From Persicitalea jodogahamensis (GTDB lineage: Bacteria; Bacteroidota; Bacteroidia; Cytophagales; Spirosomataceae), in the NCBI RefSeq assembly GCF_014651615.1, contig NZ_BMXF01000002.1:1-64000 (forward strand): 64,000 nt of DNA, in the 5' to 3' direction. The notes under the pieces are model-generated. The model did not search any database and had not been told where the DNA came from. It saw nothing but the letters and a program-made list of their open reading frames with translations. The translations under genes and the position numbers were made by a program. Position 1 is the stretch's first letter; the number at the start of each line of letters is the position of its first letter. Below, in pieces: positions 35,351-43,854 of this stretch.

Positions 35351-35896
35351 TCAAACGTAGCAAACAAGCTCCTGCCGGAGAATGCACAGGGCGCGCCCCA
35401 CCTGCGATTCGACCGTTTTGACCGAGACGCCAAGGCGATTCGCGACTTCACCGTAGCTTAAGCCTCCTTCGCGGTTTAGAAAAAATGTTTCCTGGGTGCG
35501 GGCGGGCATTTTCCCTAATGCTACTTTGTAGGCGTGCCACAGTTCCCGGTGATTTATTCCTTCTTCCAGGTTATGATCAGCCACCTCCGGTAGCTTATTC
35601 GCTTCGACCGTGGCGAAATGAATTTGCTTTTTTTTGCTCAATTCCCGGATCACGTGGTTCCGGGCTGAGGTTATAAAATACGCTTTGGGGTTCTCAACCT
35701 TTTCCATCGTCATCGATCGGCGGTTTTCCCAAAGCTTCAAGTATATCTCCTGCATCCAGTCTTTCACTTGCTCGGAGTCATCGGAATAACGCGCCAGCAC
35801 TTTGGCTAATGTCCCGCGATAGCGATGGAATATTATTCCAAAAGCGTTTGGGTCGTCCTGACTAATGTGCTTAAATAAATCCTTATCTGAGAACAT
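35351..35896 (-). CDS. ECF-type RNA polymerase sigma-70 factor
   Basis: A 181-residue extracytoplasmic-function sigma factor. Region 2 carries the DWMQEIYLKLWENR block (-10 recognition and core binding); region 4 has the helix-turn-helix in GLSYGEVANRLGVSVKTVESQV. The usual FecR-type anti-sigma partner and adjacent SusC receptor are absent, so it is an orphan here. It is convergent with the haem protein gene, stops ten bases apart. Confidence 0.92.
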   Translation of the reverse strand: MFSDKDLFKHISQDDPNAFGIIFHRYRGTLAKVLARYSDDSEQVKDWMQEIYLKLWENRRSMTMEKVENPKAYFITSARNHVIRELSKKKQIHFATVEANKLPEVADHNLEEGINHRELWHAYKVALGKMPARTQETFFLNREGGLSYGEVANRLGVSVKTVESQVGRALCILRQELVCYV

Positions 35897-35921
35897 AGTT
35901 GAAAACCGTATTTTTTATTGA

Positions 35922-35944
35922 GTAGATTTATATCTACAAAATTA
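35922..35944 (-). promoter_or_regulatory. -7 element and small palindrome upstream of the sigma factor gene
   Basis: The minus strand reads TAATTTTG at 35937-35944 (TAnnTTTG match), 41 bases before the ATG. It adjoins a 6-bp palindrome (35922-35927 with 35932-35937), a possible operator. The surrounding 150 bases are very AT-rich. Confidence 0.4.
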
Positions 35945-36055
35945 AATAAGTTGATATTTAGATTTGCTAATATAATAGATTGATAAGTTTTAATTCAAAA
36001 AAATTTAATTAATAGATATTTGTGGAATTCTACATTGATATTGTACAATAAATAC

Positions 36056-36087
36056 GAAGGCCAGCCGAAAATTTCCGGCTGGCCTTC
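36056..36087 (-). terminator. Terminator hairpin behind the amidohydrolase operon
   Basis: A perfect 12-bp stem (36056-36067 with 36076-36087) encloses an 8-base AT-rich loop. It lies 30 bases past the stop of the last gene in the susC-susD-amidohydrolase run. The T-run on the minus strand is weak. Confidence 0.7.
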
Positions 36088-36116
36088 GCGCATTCAAAAG
36101 TACGTCTGTTTGGGAT

Positions 36117-39095
36117 CTATCGGTTGGGCTTCGTAAGGCTTTCTCTATCCAGTACTTCCCCGTTCCGGATCACTGTTTTTACATTGAGCATATCCTGGAT
36201 GTGTTGCAACGGATCACCGTCCACGATGACCAGGTCGGCCAGTTTGCCCGCTTCCACTGTCCCCACATCCTTTCCGACGCCTACCTCTTCGGCGGCCCAA
36301 CTCGTGGCCGAGCGTAAGGTTTCGAAGGGCGAAAGCCCGGCAGCTACCCAGCTCTGCAATTCGGCGTGGTAGCTCAGCCCCGGCGGTGTGATAGGCGAGT
36401 CGGTGCCTGGCGTCATTCGCGCCCCCGCCCGCATCAAAGCCACGAGCGTTTTTTCTACGTTGGAATAGGTTTCCGGCCCGGAGGTACGGCGGACGGCGGT
36501 AGCTTTCAAATCGGCCCGGAGTTTTTCCGGATAAAAAGCGCTGAACTGCCAATGGTCGAAAAAGCTGGAATCGGTAGTTATCAGCGAAAATAACCCGCCA
36601 TGCAGCGACGCCGTGGGGGTAATGTACATGCCCGACTTGGCAATCAACTGAATGACATCCTGATAGCTGTGGTCAAGGGCGGTGAGTTTGGGTGAATAGC
36701 CCCGACGGCTCGTGGCGCCCATGTGCTCCACGGCGTCCACCCCATAGCCCGCCGCTGGATAAATTTCGTGGGATGATACAGGAATACCGTGCGCGTGGGC
36801 GAACTCCGTGACGCGCTTTTGCAGGATGTCCGGCAGGCCCACGTACGTTTTGATCATGTCGTAGCCTAACTTATCCGCGCGGTTCAATTCCAGTTCCAAC
36901 TGCGCTCCGCCCACATTGCTGGTATTGCGGTTGTAATAGACCCTCGGCCCTTCCATGTGGCCACCCGTAAAGAAGGTGCGCGGGCCTAGCCGGGCTCCGC
37001 TCGCCCAGGCCTCCTTACGTTCGAGGGCGTCGTAGGGATCGGTTCCGGGTTCGCGAATGGACGTGATACCATACGACAGCCACAGCCGCCCAGAGGGTTC
37101 ACCCAATTGGGCGTTTTGATGGGTATGCATCTCAAAAAGGCCGGGAAGTACCACTTGCTTCGAAGCATCGATGACGCGACCGCTGCGACCGTTTTGGTGC
37201 GGCACAATCTGTTTGATTCGGTTGCCTTCGATGACGATATCCTGATTTTCCAGGTACTTTTCCGAACGACCATCGAATATTTTTCCGGCATGAATCACCA
37301 GCTGACCCGTGGGTTGTTTGATTTTCCAGGTGAAATTCAGGTCGATTGTTTCGGTGTGGCCGTCGGTCAGGAAAACCTGTTTTAATTCATCCGTGGCCAG
37401 ATACACCAGGCTTTGCGAGTCGCCCGTCCAACTGGGGGACTCGGCCAATTCGGTAGTCAGGCAACGCGGCGGGGTCAGGAAGTTTCCGCTTTGATCAATA
37501 TCAATGGTCCACAGTAAATTGTCCAGTACGTAAGCGATTTTGGTGCCATCGGGCGAGACGAGCGGTCCGTTTTTGCCCCGTGTTCCCAGCGTCCGCCCCG
37601 CCACGGGCGAGAGGAAACGGGAAGGGGACTTATCCACCGGAACGACCAGTATCTTGTTTAGGCCTTCCCGGAAACGGTCAGAATAAGAGTCCACCGCGGA
37701 TATGTAGAGGTACTTGCCATCCGGCGACCAACTTGGCTGTGAAGCGGCGAACAATGACCCGTACAAAGGCTCGGCCTGGCCCGATTCGAAATCTAAAACG
37801 GACAATCTACTGCGGCTGTACGCTTTGGGATCGGCTTCAAAAAAGGCCAGTTGTTTGCCATCGGGCGACCAACTCGGGTACATCAGCGTTTCCGTTGCCC
37901 GGTACACGCAACTTTCTTTTTTAGTTACCAAATCCATCACCCACAAATCCATGTTGCCGTTGCGATCGCTGGTATAGGCGAGCTTCTTCCCATCGGGCGA
38001 CCACACCGGGTCGACTTCCAGGAAAGCGTCGTTGGTTATGGCTTGGGGTTTAGGCTGTCCTTTGGTGCAAATCCAGAGATCGCTTAGTGCGGTGAAGGCG
38101 ATTTGCTGGCCATCGGGTGATACGACCGGGCTGCGGATGCCCTGCACCGGGCGCTCGGTTTTGGCGTCGAAATCCCGGATTTTAGATGGATAAATCGCTC
38201 GTTTCAGCGTTACCGTAGCCCGGAAGGGAATAACATCTACGCCTTTTTCTCCCAGCTTTCCCCGCTTGATTTGTCCATCGGAAGTATAGATATATTCCTG
38301 GGCCGATAGCCAGCTTAGTTTGAAAGGGAAAACATCTTCGTCCGCTTTCGATAAAGTACCCCCGACTTCTCCACCAATATTTACCAATTCCAGGCTACTC
38401 TGTCCCGGCGCCTGGCTGTTTACTACCAGCCGATTGCCATCAGGATGCCAGACCGGAGAAAACAGTTTCTCCTTACACGCGACAATCAATTGCTCTTTTC
38501 CGTCAGCGTCCAGGGCGTAGAGGCCCGACCCGGCTTTACGTTCCGACACGAAAGCGAGTTTCGAACCATCAGGCGCGTAGGCCGGGAAATAATCGCTGGC
38601 GGGGTTGGTGGTGCGCTGGGTGAGTTTTCCGGTTGCCAGTTCCATCTCCCACACATCGTAATTACCGCTGCGGTCGGAGGAGAAGGCGATCCGTTGCCCA
38701 TCCGGTGACCAGTCCGGTTCGCGGTCGTGGTAGATACCGAAGGTGAGCTGCCGCAAATCGCTGCCGTCTTTGCCGACGCTCCAGATATGGAAATTTCCGT
38801 CACGATAGGACTGGAACGCGATGCGCCGCCCGTCCGGTGACCACACGGGCTGTCGGCAGTCGCCGAGCGCGTCGGTAATGGCGCGGGCTTCGCCTCCTTC
38901 AACGGGTAGTAGCCATAAAGTACCTTGCAGGTCGAGGACGAGGGTACTTTTGTCCGGCGACAGAGCGGTAGCGAGGTTGGTGCCTTCGGTGAGGGTGACG
39001 GGGATGGTTTTGGTTTGGGCGGTTTGGGCGTTGGCCTTATGGTTTGGCAGGAAGAAAAGGGCCAGAATTATGAGGCGAAGTGTTGGTAGTTGCAT
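36117..39095 (-). CDS. Exported TolB-like beta-propeller fused to amidohydrolase (second paralogue)
   Basis: A 992-residue protein; signal peptide 1-23. Residues about 35-600 hold many PD40/TolB-type repeats (WSPDGxxIAF), and about 610-985 an amidohydrolase domain of the imidazolonepropionase-like class. Metal-site residues are visible: MHTHQ (near 657), the Lys in MIKTYVG, SHEIYP, VEHMG and GTDSPI. It is a clear paralogue of the next gene upstream, 146 bases away across an inverted repeat. The propeller probably restricts access to short substrates, as in prolyl oligopeptidases (inference). Last gene of the susCD-like operon. Confidence 0.88.
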   Translation of the reverse strand: MQLPTLRLIILALFFLPNHKANAQTAQTKTIPVTLTEGTNLATALSPDKSTLVLDLQGTLWLLPVEGGEARAITDALGDCRQPVWSPDGRRIAFQSYRDGNFHIWSVGKDGSDLRQLTFGIYHDREPDWSPDGQRIAFSSDRSGNYDVWEMELATGKLTQRTTNPASDYFPAYAPDGSKLAFVSERKAGSGLYALDADGKEQLIVACKEKLFSPVWHPDGNRLVVNSQAPGQSSLELVNIGGEVGGTLSKADEDVFPFKLSWLSAQEYIYTSDGQIKRGKLGEKGVDVIPFRATVTLKRAIYPSKIRDFDAKTERPVQGIRSPVVSPDGQQIAFTALSDLWICTKGQPKPQAITNDAFLEVDPVWSPDGKKLAYTSDRNGNMDLWVMDLVTKKESCVYRATETLMYPSWSPDGKQLAFFEADPKAYSRSRLSVLDFESGQAEPLYGSLFAASQPSWSPDGKYLYISAVDSYSDRFREGLNKILVVPVDKSPSRFLSPVAGRTLGTRGKNGPLVSPDGTKIAYVLDNLLWTIDIDQSGNFLTPPRCLTTELAESPSWTGDSQSLVYLATDELKQVFLTDGHTETIDLNFTWKIKQPTGQLVIHAGKIFDGRSEKYLENQDIVIEGNRIKQIVPHQNGRSGRVIDASKQVVLPGLFEMHTHQNAQLGEPSGRLWLSYGITSIREPGTDPYDALERKEAWASGARLGPRTFFTGGHMEGPRVYYNRNTSNVGGAQLELELNRADKLGYDMIKTYVGLPDILQKRVTEFAHAHGIPVSSHEIYPAAGYGVDAVEHMGATSRRGYSPKLTALDHSYQDVIQLIAKSGMYITPTASLHGGLFSLITTDSSFFDHWQFSAFYPEKLRADLKATAVRRTSGPETYSNVEKTLVALMRAGARMTPGTDSPITPPGLSYHAELQSWVAAGLSPFETLRSATSWAAEEVGVGKDVGTVEAGKLADLVIVDGDPLQHIQDMLNVKTVIRNGEVLDRESLTKPNR

Positions 39096-39149
39096 GAAAT
39101 ATTTTGATCAATATTGTAGATAGCGTTGGCAGGATTCCTTTGTACGAAG

Positions 39150-39194
39150 ATACCCCTAATTTAAGATTTTGGGTAAACCTTAAATTAGGGGTAT
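39150..39194. repeat. Perfect 16-bp inverted repeat between the two amidohydrolase genes
   Basis: Arms 39150-39165 and 39179-39194 are exact reverse complements around a 13-base loop. The stem is AT-rich apart from a CCCC/GGGG block, and no T-run follows on the minus strand, so it is not a standard terminator. Processing or partial attenuation between the two paralogues, or protein binding, are possible. Confidence 0.85.
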
Positions 39195-39241
39195 GTCAAT
39201 AGTAATTTCAATCGATAAGCTTAATTAACCCCCTGTCTCAA

Positions 39242-42200
39242 TCATAGTTTCGGGCTTTTCAGCAATTCCCCGATCGAAAACACGTTTCCGTTTTTTAACA
39301 CCTTCTCCACGTTCCAGGCATCTTGGATGGTTTTGAGCGGATCGCCGTTCACGATGACCAAATCGGCGATTTTGCCCGGCTCCACCGATCCGAGGTCCTT
39401 GCTGACTCCCACGGCTTCGGCGGACCATAAGGTTGCCGAACGCAATGCTTCGAAAGGTGTCACGCCGCCATCCACCCAACATTGGAGTTCCGAGTGCAGA
39501 CTGATACCATACGGAATGAAGGGGCTGTCGGTGCCCGCCGTGACGTGCGCTCCGGCGGCCAGGAGTTTCTTGACGGTAGTCTGAATTCGGCCAAAGTTGG
39601 TAAGGTAGCCGGGAAACATTTTGGTGACGGTGACGGCGCTTTTCTTGATGTTGTCGATGTAATCTTCGGTATAAAAGGCCTTGAACTGCGGATTGTCGTA
39701 GTAGGAGTTGGGGTTTTTGGAGGCCATGGTGTAAAAGCCACCCTGCAACGAAGCCGTCGGTGTGATATTCATGCCCGATTGGGTGATGATCGCGATCACG
39801 TCCTGGTAGCTGTTGTTCGTGACCGTAATCTTGGGCGAATACCCGCGCCGACTCGTGCCGCCGATATGTTCCACGGCGTCCACACCGTAGTGCGTGGCCG
39901 GATATATCTCGTGCGACGATACCGGAATACCGTATTTATGGACATAGTTGGTGGCGCGTTCCTGCAAATAGTCGGGCATTCTTACGTAGGTTTTCAGCAG
40001 GTCGTAGTTGAGCCGCACGGCGCGGTCGAGTTCCAGGTCAAGCTGAGCACCCGAGCCGATGCTATTGGCCAGGCCGTAGTAAATCCGGGCGCCATCGGTA
40101 AGGTACCCTGTAAAAAATCCGCGCGGGCCGGGCAGGGTACCGCTGTCCCAGGATTCTTTGCGTTCGAGCGCATCGTAGGGGTCAGAGCCCGTTTCGCGCA
40201 GGGAAGTGATGCCGAACGAAAGCCACAGGCGACCCAGTTTCTCGCCTACCATCTCACTTTGGTGGGTGTGCATCTCGAACAAGCCGGGCATTACCGTTTG
40301 GCTGGAAGCGTCGATCAATTCTCCCTTCCGTCCTTCTTTGTGGGGGGCGATTTCCTTAATGCGGTTGTTTTCTATGACGATATCCACATTGGTTTGGTAG
40401 CTGTTGTCTTTCCCGTTGAAAAGCTTGCCTGCGTGGATTACTTTCAGGCCGGTGGGCTGGTTGTATTCCCAGCTAAAATCCAGCGGAATTTTCTCGATAT
40501 GCCCATCCGAAAGAAATACCTGCCGTAAAGAATCCGTGGCGAGATAAACGATGCTCCCGGAGTCACCCGTCCAGGTGGGCGAGTCGGCCAGGCTGTTGGT
40601 GAGGCGGCGGGGCGGACCGGTGGGTTCGCCCGTGGGATCGACGGGCAAAGTCCACAGAAAGCCGTCCTGCACGTAGGCCATCTGGCTGCCATCGGGTGAC
40701 CAGAGTGGGCCGTTTTTACCACGCGTTCCCAGCGATCGCATCGGCGTGGGCGACACATAGCGGTCGGGCTTTTTATCCAGAGAAATTAGCAAAATCTTGT
40801 TAATCCCTTCGCGGAAGCGCGAGGAAGCTACCTGCAATTCGGAAATGGCGATGGTCTTGCCGTCGGGCGACCAACTCGGCTGGCTTGGGACAAAGATGGA
40901 TTCGTGGAGTTTCTCGACTTCGCCCTCACCAATATCCACCATGCTCAATGTACCCCGACCCCAAGCATTGCGGATGTCACCCTGGTAGTAGGCGACATGC
41001 TTGCCATCCGGTGACCAGGACGGAAAGTTGAGATCTTCAGACGCTTCGACCAAAAGGCGGTCTTTACCCGTTTTCAGATCGCGCAGCCAAAGGTCCATCG
41101 TTCCCTGCCGGTCGCAGGTGTAGGCTAATAATCGACCATCGGGCGACCAGGCTGGGTCGGCGTACACAAACCCATCCTGAATCAGCGGCGTAGGTTTGGC
41201 TTTTCCTTTTTCCAAAATCCAGAGGTTCCCCAACGCCGAGAAGGCAATGCGCTTGCCATCGGGCGAAACCGTGATGCCCCGCAATCCTTTGACGGGTTTG
41301 GGTTGGCCTTTATCAAAATTGTAGACCTTCCGCTGGTAGTTGGGATGAAAAACAGTCACCGTAGCGTTGAATGGGATAGAGGTAGTCGTTTTCTCACCCA
41401 GCTTGCGGCGTTTAATTTTTCCGTCGGCCATGTAAATCATTTCCGTCGGCGAGAGCCAGCTCACCTTGAAGGGAAACACATCCTCAGTAGTTTCAGAGAG
41501 CGTCTGCCAGTCGCCGCCACCTACTTTCACATATTCTAATTGACTCACTCCCTGAATGAAACTGTTGAAGGCAATGGATTGGCCATCAGGATGCCAGAAG
41601 GGCGAGGAAAGTTTCTCCTTGCTGTTAACCAGCAGGCTTTCCTTTCGCGCGGCGTCCAATAGATAAATTCCGGGTGCGGCGTTACGCTCCGACACGTAAG
41701 CGATTTTAGCCCCATCGGCCGAGTAGGCCGGGTAGTAGTCGTTGCCGGGGTCGGTGGTGAGTTGGGTGAGTTTCCCGGTAGCTACCTCCATTTCCCAAAT
41801 ATCGTAGTTGCCCGCGCGGTCAGAGGAAAACACGATGGTTTTCCCGCCCGGTGCCCAATGCGGCTCGCGGTCGTCGAAGGCCCCGAAGGTCATCTGTTTC
41901 AAGTCGGTACCGTCTTTCCTGACCGACCAGATATGGTAGTTGCCGTCGCGGTAGGAGTGGAAAACTACCCGCTCGCCGTCGGGCGACCAGTCAGGCTGGC
42001 GGCAGTCGCCCATGGCGTCGGTGAGCTGTTTGGCTTTCCCTCCGGCCACAGGAATTGTCCAGATCGTGCCTTGTAGGTCGAGAGCAAGGCTTTTTTTATC
42101 AGGCGAAAGGGCCACGGCCATGTTGGTGCCTTCGGTGAGGACGACTTTTGTCGAGTCGGCGGGAGCAGCAAGAGCCGGTTTTGTGAAGAGGAGGGTTAGG

Positions 42201-42256
42201 AAGAGCGAAAGAATAACGGCCTTTATCCCGTGCAGCCTCGAGAAAGAATGATTCAT
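39242..42256 (-). CDS. Exported TolB-like beta-propeller fused to amidohydrolase (first paralogue)
   Basis: A 1004-residue protein with a signal peptide (about 1-30). It has the same layout as its downstream paralogue: TolB/PD40 propeller (about 40-610), then an amidohydrolase domain with MHTHQ (near 660), LLKTYVRMP, SHEIYPATHYGVDAVEHIG and GTDSPFIPYG as metal-site residues. It starts 49 bases after the susD-like stop. The amide or cyclic substrate is unknown; a peptide, hydantoin or lactam-like compound fits the fold. Confidence 0.88.
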   Translation of the reverse strand: MNHSFSRLHGIKAVILSLFLTLLFTKPALAAPADSTKVVLTEGTNMAVALSPDKKSLALDLQGTIWTIPVAGGKAKQLTDAMGDCRQPDWSPDGERVVFHSYRDGNYHIWSVRKDGTDLKQMTFGAFDDREPHWAPGGKTIVFSSDRAGNYDIWEMEVATGKLTQLTTDPGNDYYPAYSADGAKIAYVSERNAAPGIYLLDAARKESLLVNSKEKLSSPFWHPDGQSIAFNSFIQGVSQLEYVKVGGGDWQTLSETTEDVFPFKVSWLSPTEMIYMADGKIKRRKLGEKTTTSIPFNATVTVFHPNYQRKVYNFDKGQPKPVKGLRGITVSPDGKRIAFSALGNLWILEKGKAKPTPLIQDGFVYADPAWSPDGRLLAYTCDRQGTMDLWLRDLKTGKDRLLVEASEDLNFPSWSPDGKHVAYYQGDIRNAWGRGTLSMVDIGEGEVEKLHESIFVPSQPSWSPDGKTIAISELQVASSRFREGINKILLISLDKKPDRYVSPTPMRSLGTRGKNGPLWSPDGSQMAYVQDGFLWTLPVDPTGEPTGPPRRLTNSLADSPTWTGDSGSIVYLATDSLRQVFLSDGHIEKIPLDFSWEYNQPTGLKVIHAGKLFNGKDNSYQTNVDIVIENNRIKEIAPHKEGRKGELIDASSQTVMPGLFEMHTHQSEMVGEKLGRLWLSFGITSLRETGSDPYDALERKESWDSGTLPGPRGFFTGYLTDGARIYYGLANSIGSGAQLDLELDRAVRLNYDLLKTYVRMPDYLQERATNYVHKYGIPVSSHEIYPATHYGVDAVEHIGGTSRRGYSPKITVTNNSYQDVIAIITQSGMNITPTASLQGGFYTMASKNPNSYYDNPQFKAFYTEDYIDNIKKSAVTVTKMFPGYLTNFGRIQTTVKKLLAAGAHVTAGTDSPFIPYGISLHSELQCWVDGGVTPFEALRSATLWSAEAVGVSKDLGSVEPGKIADLVIVNGDPLKTIQDAWNVEKVLKNGNVFSIGELLKSPKL

Positions 42257-42305
42257 TTGGTTTGATTTTGATTAAATTTTTAACCCCACCACGCGGCGGA
42301 TCGCC

Positions 42306-43763
42306 CTACTTTCTGTTCACTGCCGTCACCTCAAAAATTCCCGGTACCGGGCTTGGAGCGCTGGTGTTGGAGTTGATTTCCGACTCGCTGTACAGCAGCC
42401 GCTCCGGTAGTTGGCTACCCGTACTGGGCGTGAGCTTGACGCCTACGGTTTCGTTGCGGGTACGACGCAGGTCGTTGAAACCCAGCACCTGGCCGAAGAA
42501 AGTCAGGTAACGTTCCTGCAAAATCTCACGGAGTAAGGCCTGGCTAGTAGTAAGCCCGTCTTTATTCACTAGTCCGCCCGCCGCGAAATCGGCAGCTACG
42601 TAGGGTTCGTACTTGAACGTGAACGCTGACGCCTTATACGTCGCATCCAGGTAGCCGCCCGTGGACATAAATTTGCGGAAAGCATTCAGTTTTTCCAGAC
42701 CAGCGTCGAAGCCTGTCGTCCGGGTAGCGGCCTCGGCGGCAGTGAGCAGATTTTCCGAGTAGGTCACCAAAGGGTAAGGAGCCGACTGCCCGAAAATACC
42801 ACGTAGCGCCGTACTGGAATTTGTGTTTGGAATCGTAGGAATCGTCAAAGTACCACTTTTGGTCAGGAAGTAGTAGTTGAAGCGGGCGGTTTCATCAGTC
42901 TTGGCGTTGCCCCGGTAGGTAGCACTCGTTGGATTGAGTAATGCGGGGGCCAGGGCCAGCGATGAATTCAAATCGCCCACGCGACTACGCGCGACGAAGG
43001 CGTACACCAGATTTTCGTTGGAACTGAGCGTATTGCCGTGCGGTACCAGGAGGGAGCCACTTTCGGTGGATATCCCCTTTTCAGCGGCAGCAGCGGCCAG
43101 ATCGTACTGTTTGGTCTCCATGAAAAACCGCGCTTTCAGCGTGTATGCGGCTTTCGCCCACTTGGAAGCATCTCCGTTGAAGTGAATATCAGCCACGCCC
43201 GGCGAAGTACCCACACCCGATTGCAAATCGGCGATGGCTTCATCCAGCAGTTTTTGCAGACTGGCGTAGACCTGTGCCTGTGGTTCGAATTTGGGATTTG
43301 GAAAATTGATGATATCGGCGGCTTCAGCGTAGGGAATATCGCCCCACATGGCGGTAGCCGTGCCGAGTGAATTGGCCTTCACCACCTTGGCGATGCCCTG
43401 TAAAAGCCGGTTGTTGGTGGCTGCGGCTTTGGATTCTACCAACTTGGTTTGGGCTACTACGCCCTGGTAGACAAATTGCCAAACATCATTGAAGGCTGCG
43501 CCCGTCACGTTATAGTTATAAATATCCTTGTACTGCCGGTCGGTACCGGTGAAGTACCCCGACCACATTCCGGCCACGCGGGCAACGTGCCCTTCCTGCA
43601 CGGACACATTGCCGAGTTCGGCCCCCGTCAGTAGCAGGGTTGCCGAGGCATCGGTGGGATTGTTGAGGTCGGTGTTCAGCCCGTCCACCATCGATTCGCA
43701 GGCCGCTAATCCCGCTGAAAACAGTACGGCGAGGCCTATTCCTATTTTATTGCTATTTTTCAT
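42306..43763 (-). CDS. SusD/RagB family outer membrane lipoprotein
   Basis: A 485-residue surface nutrient-binding lipoprotein. The lipobox GLAAC gives the mature N-terminal Cys at about residue 22. The helical TPR-like architecture and AMWGDIPYAEA and FNDLRRTRNE blocks match the SusD-like 2 group. The ATG at 43763 is chosen over an in-frame TTG five codons upstream. It lies 91 bases after the susC-like gene; the pair would import a substrate through the outer membrane. Confidence 0.92.
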   Translation of the reverse strand: MKNSNKIGIGLAVLFSAGLAACESMVDGLNTDLNNPTDASATLLLTGAELGNVSVQEGHVARVAGMWSGYFTGTDRQYKDIYNYNVTGAAFNDVWQFVYQGVVAQTKLVESKAAATNNRLLQGIAKVVKANSLGTATAMWGDIPYAEAADIINFPNPKFEPQAQVYASLQKLLDEAIADLQSGVGTSPGVADIHFNGDASKWAKAAYTLKARFFMETKQYDLAAAAAEKGISTESGSLLVPHGNTLSSNENLVYAFVARSRVGDLNSSLALAPALLNPTSATYRGNAKTDETARFNYYFLTKSGTLTIPTIPNTNSSTALRGIFGQSAPYPLVTYSENLLTAAEAATRTTGFDAGLEKLNAFRKFMSTGGYLDATYKASAFTFKYEPYVAADFAAGGLVNKDGLTTSQALLREILQERYLTFFGQVLGFNDLRRTRNETVGVKLTPSTGSQLPERLLYSESEINSNTSAPSPVPGIFEVTAVNRK

Positions 43764-43854
43764 AAAATGTTTTGTCAAAGTTTGGGTACTTGATTTTTTG
43801 GATATTCCTCAGAATGAAGCGCTAGCAAAGAGCCCGTCATCATTCATCATTTCC

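Noticed and set aside
35351-35896. ECF sigma factor taken as regulator of the SusC locus
   Set aside because: No anti-sigma gene is adjacent, and the SusC-type protein lacks the STN signalling domain, so a direct link is not supported.
39482-40528. 348-codon open frame on the plus strand
   Set aside because: It lies fully antisense to the conserved amidohydrolase gene, has no family features and no promoter, and is explained by codon bias of the opposite strand.
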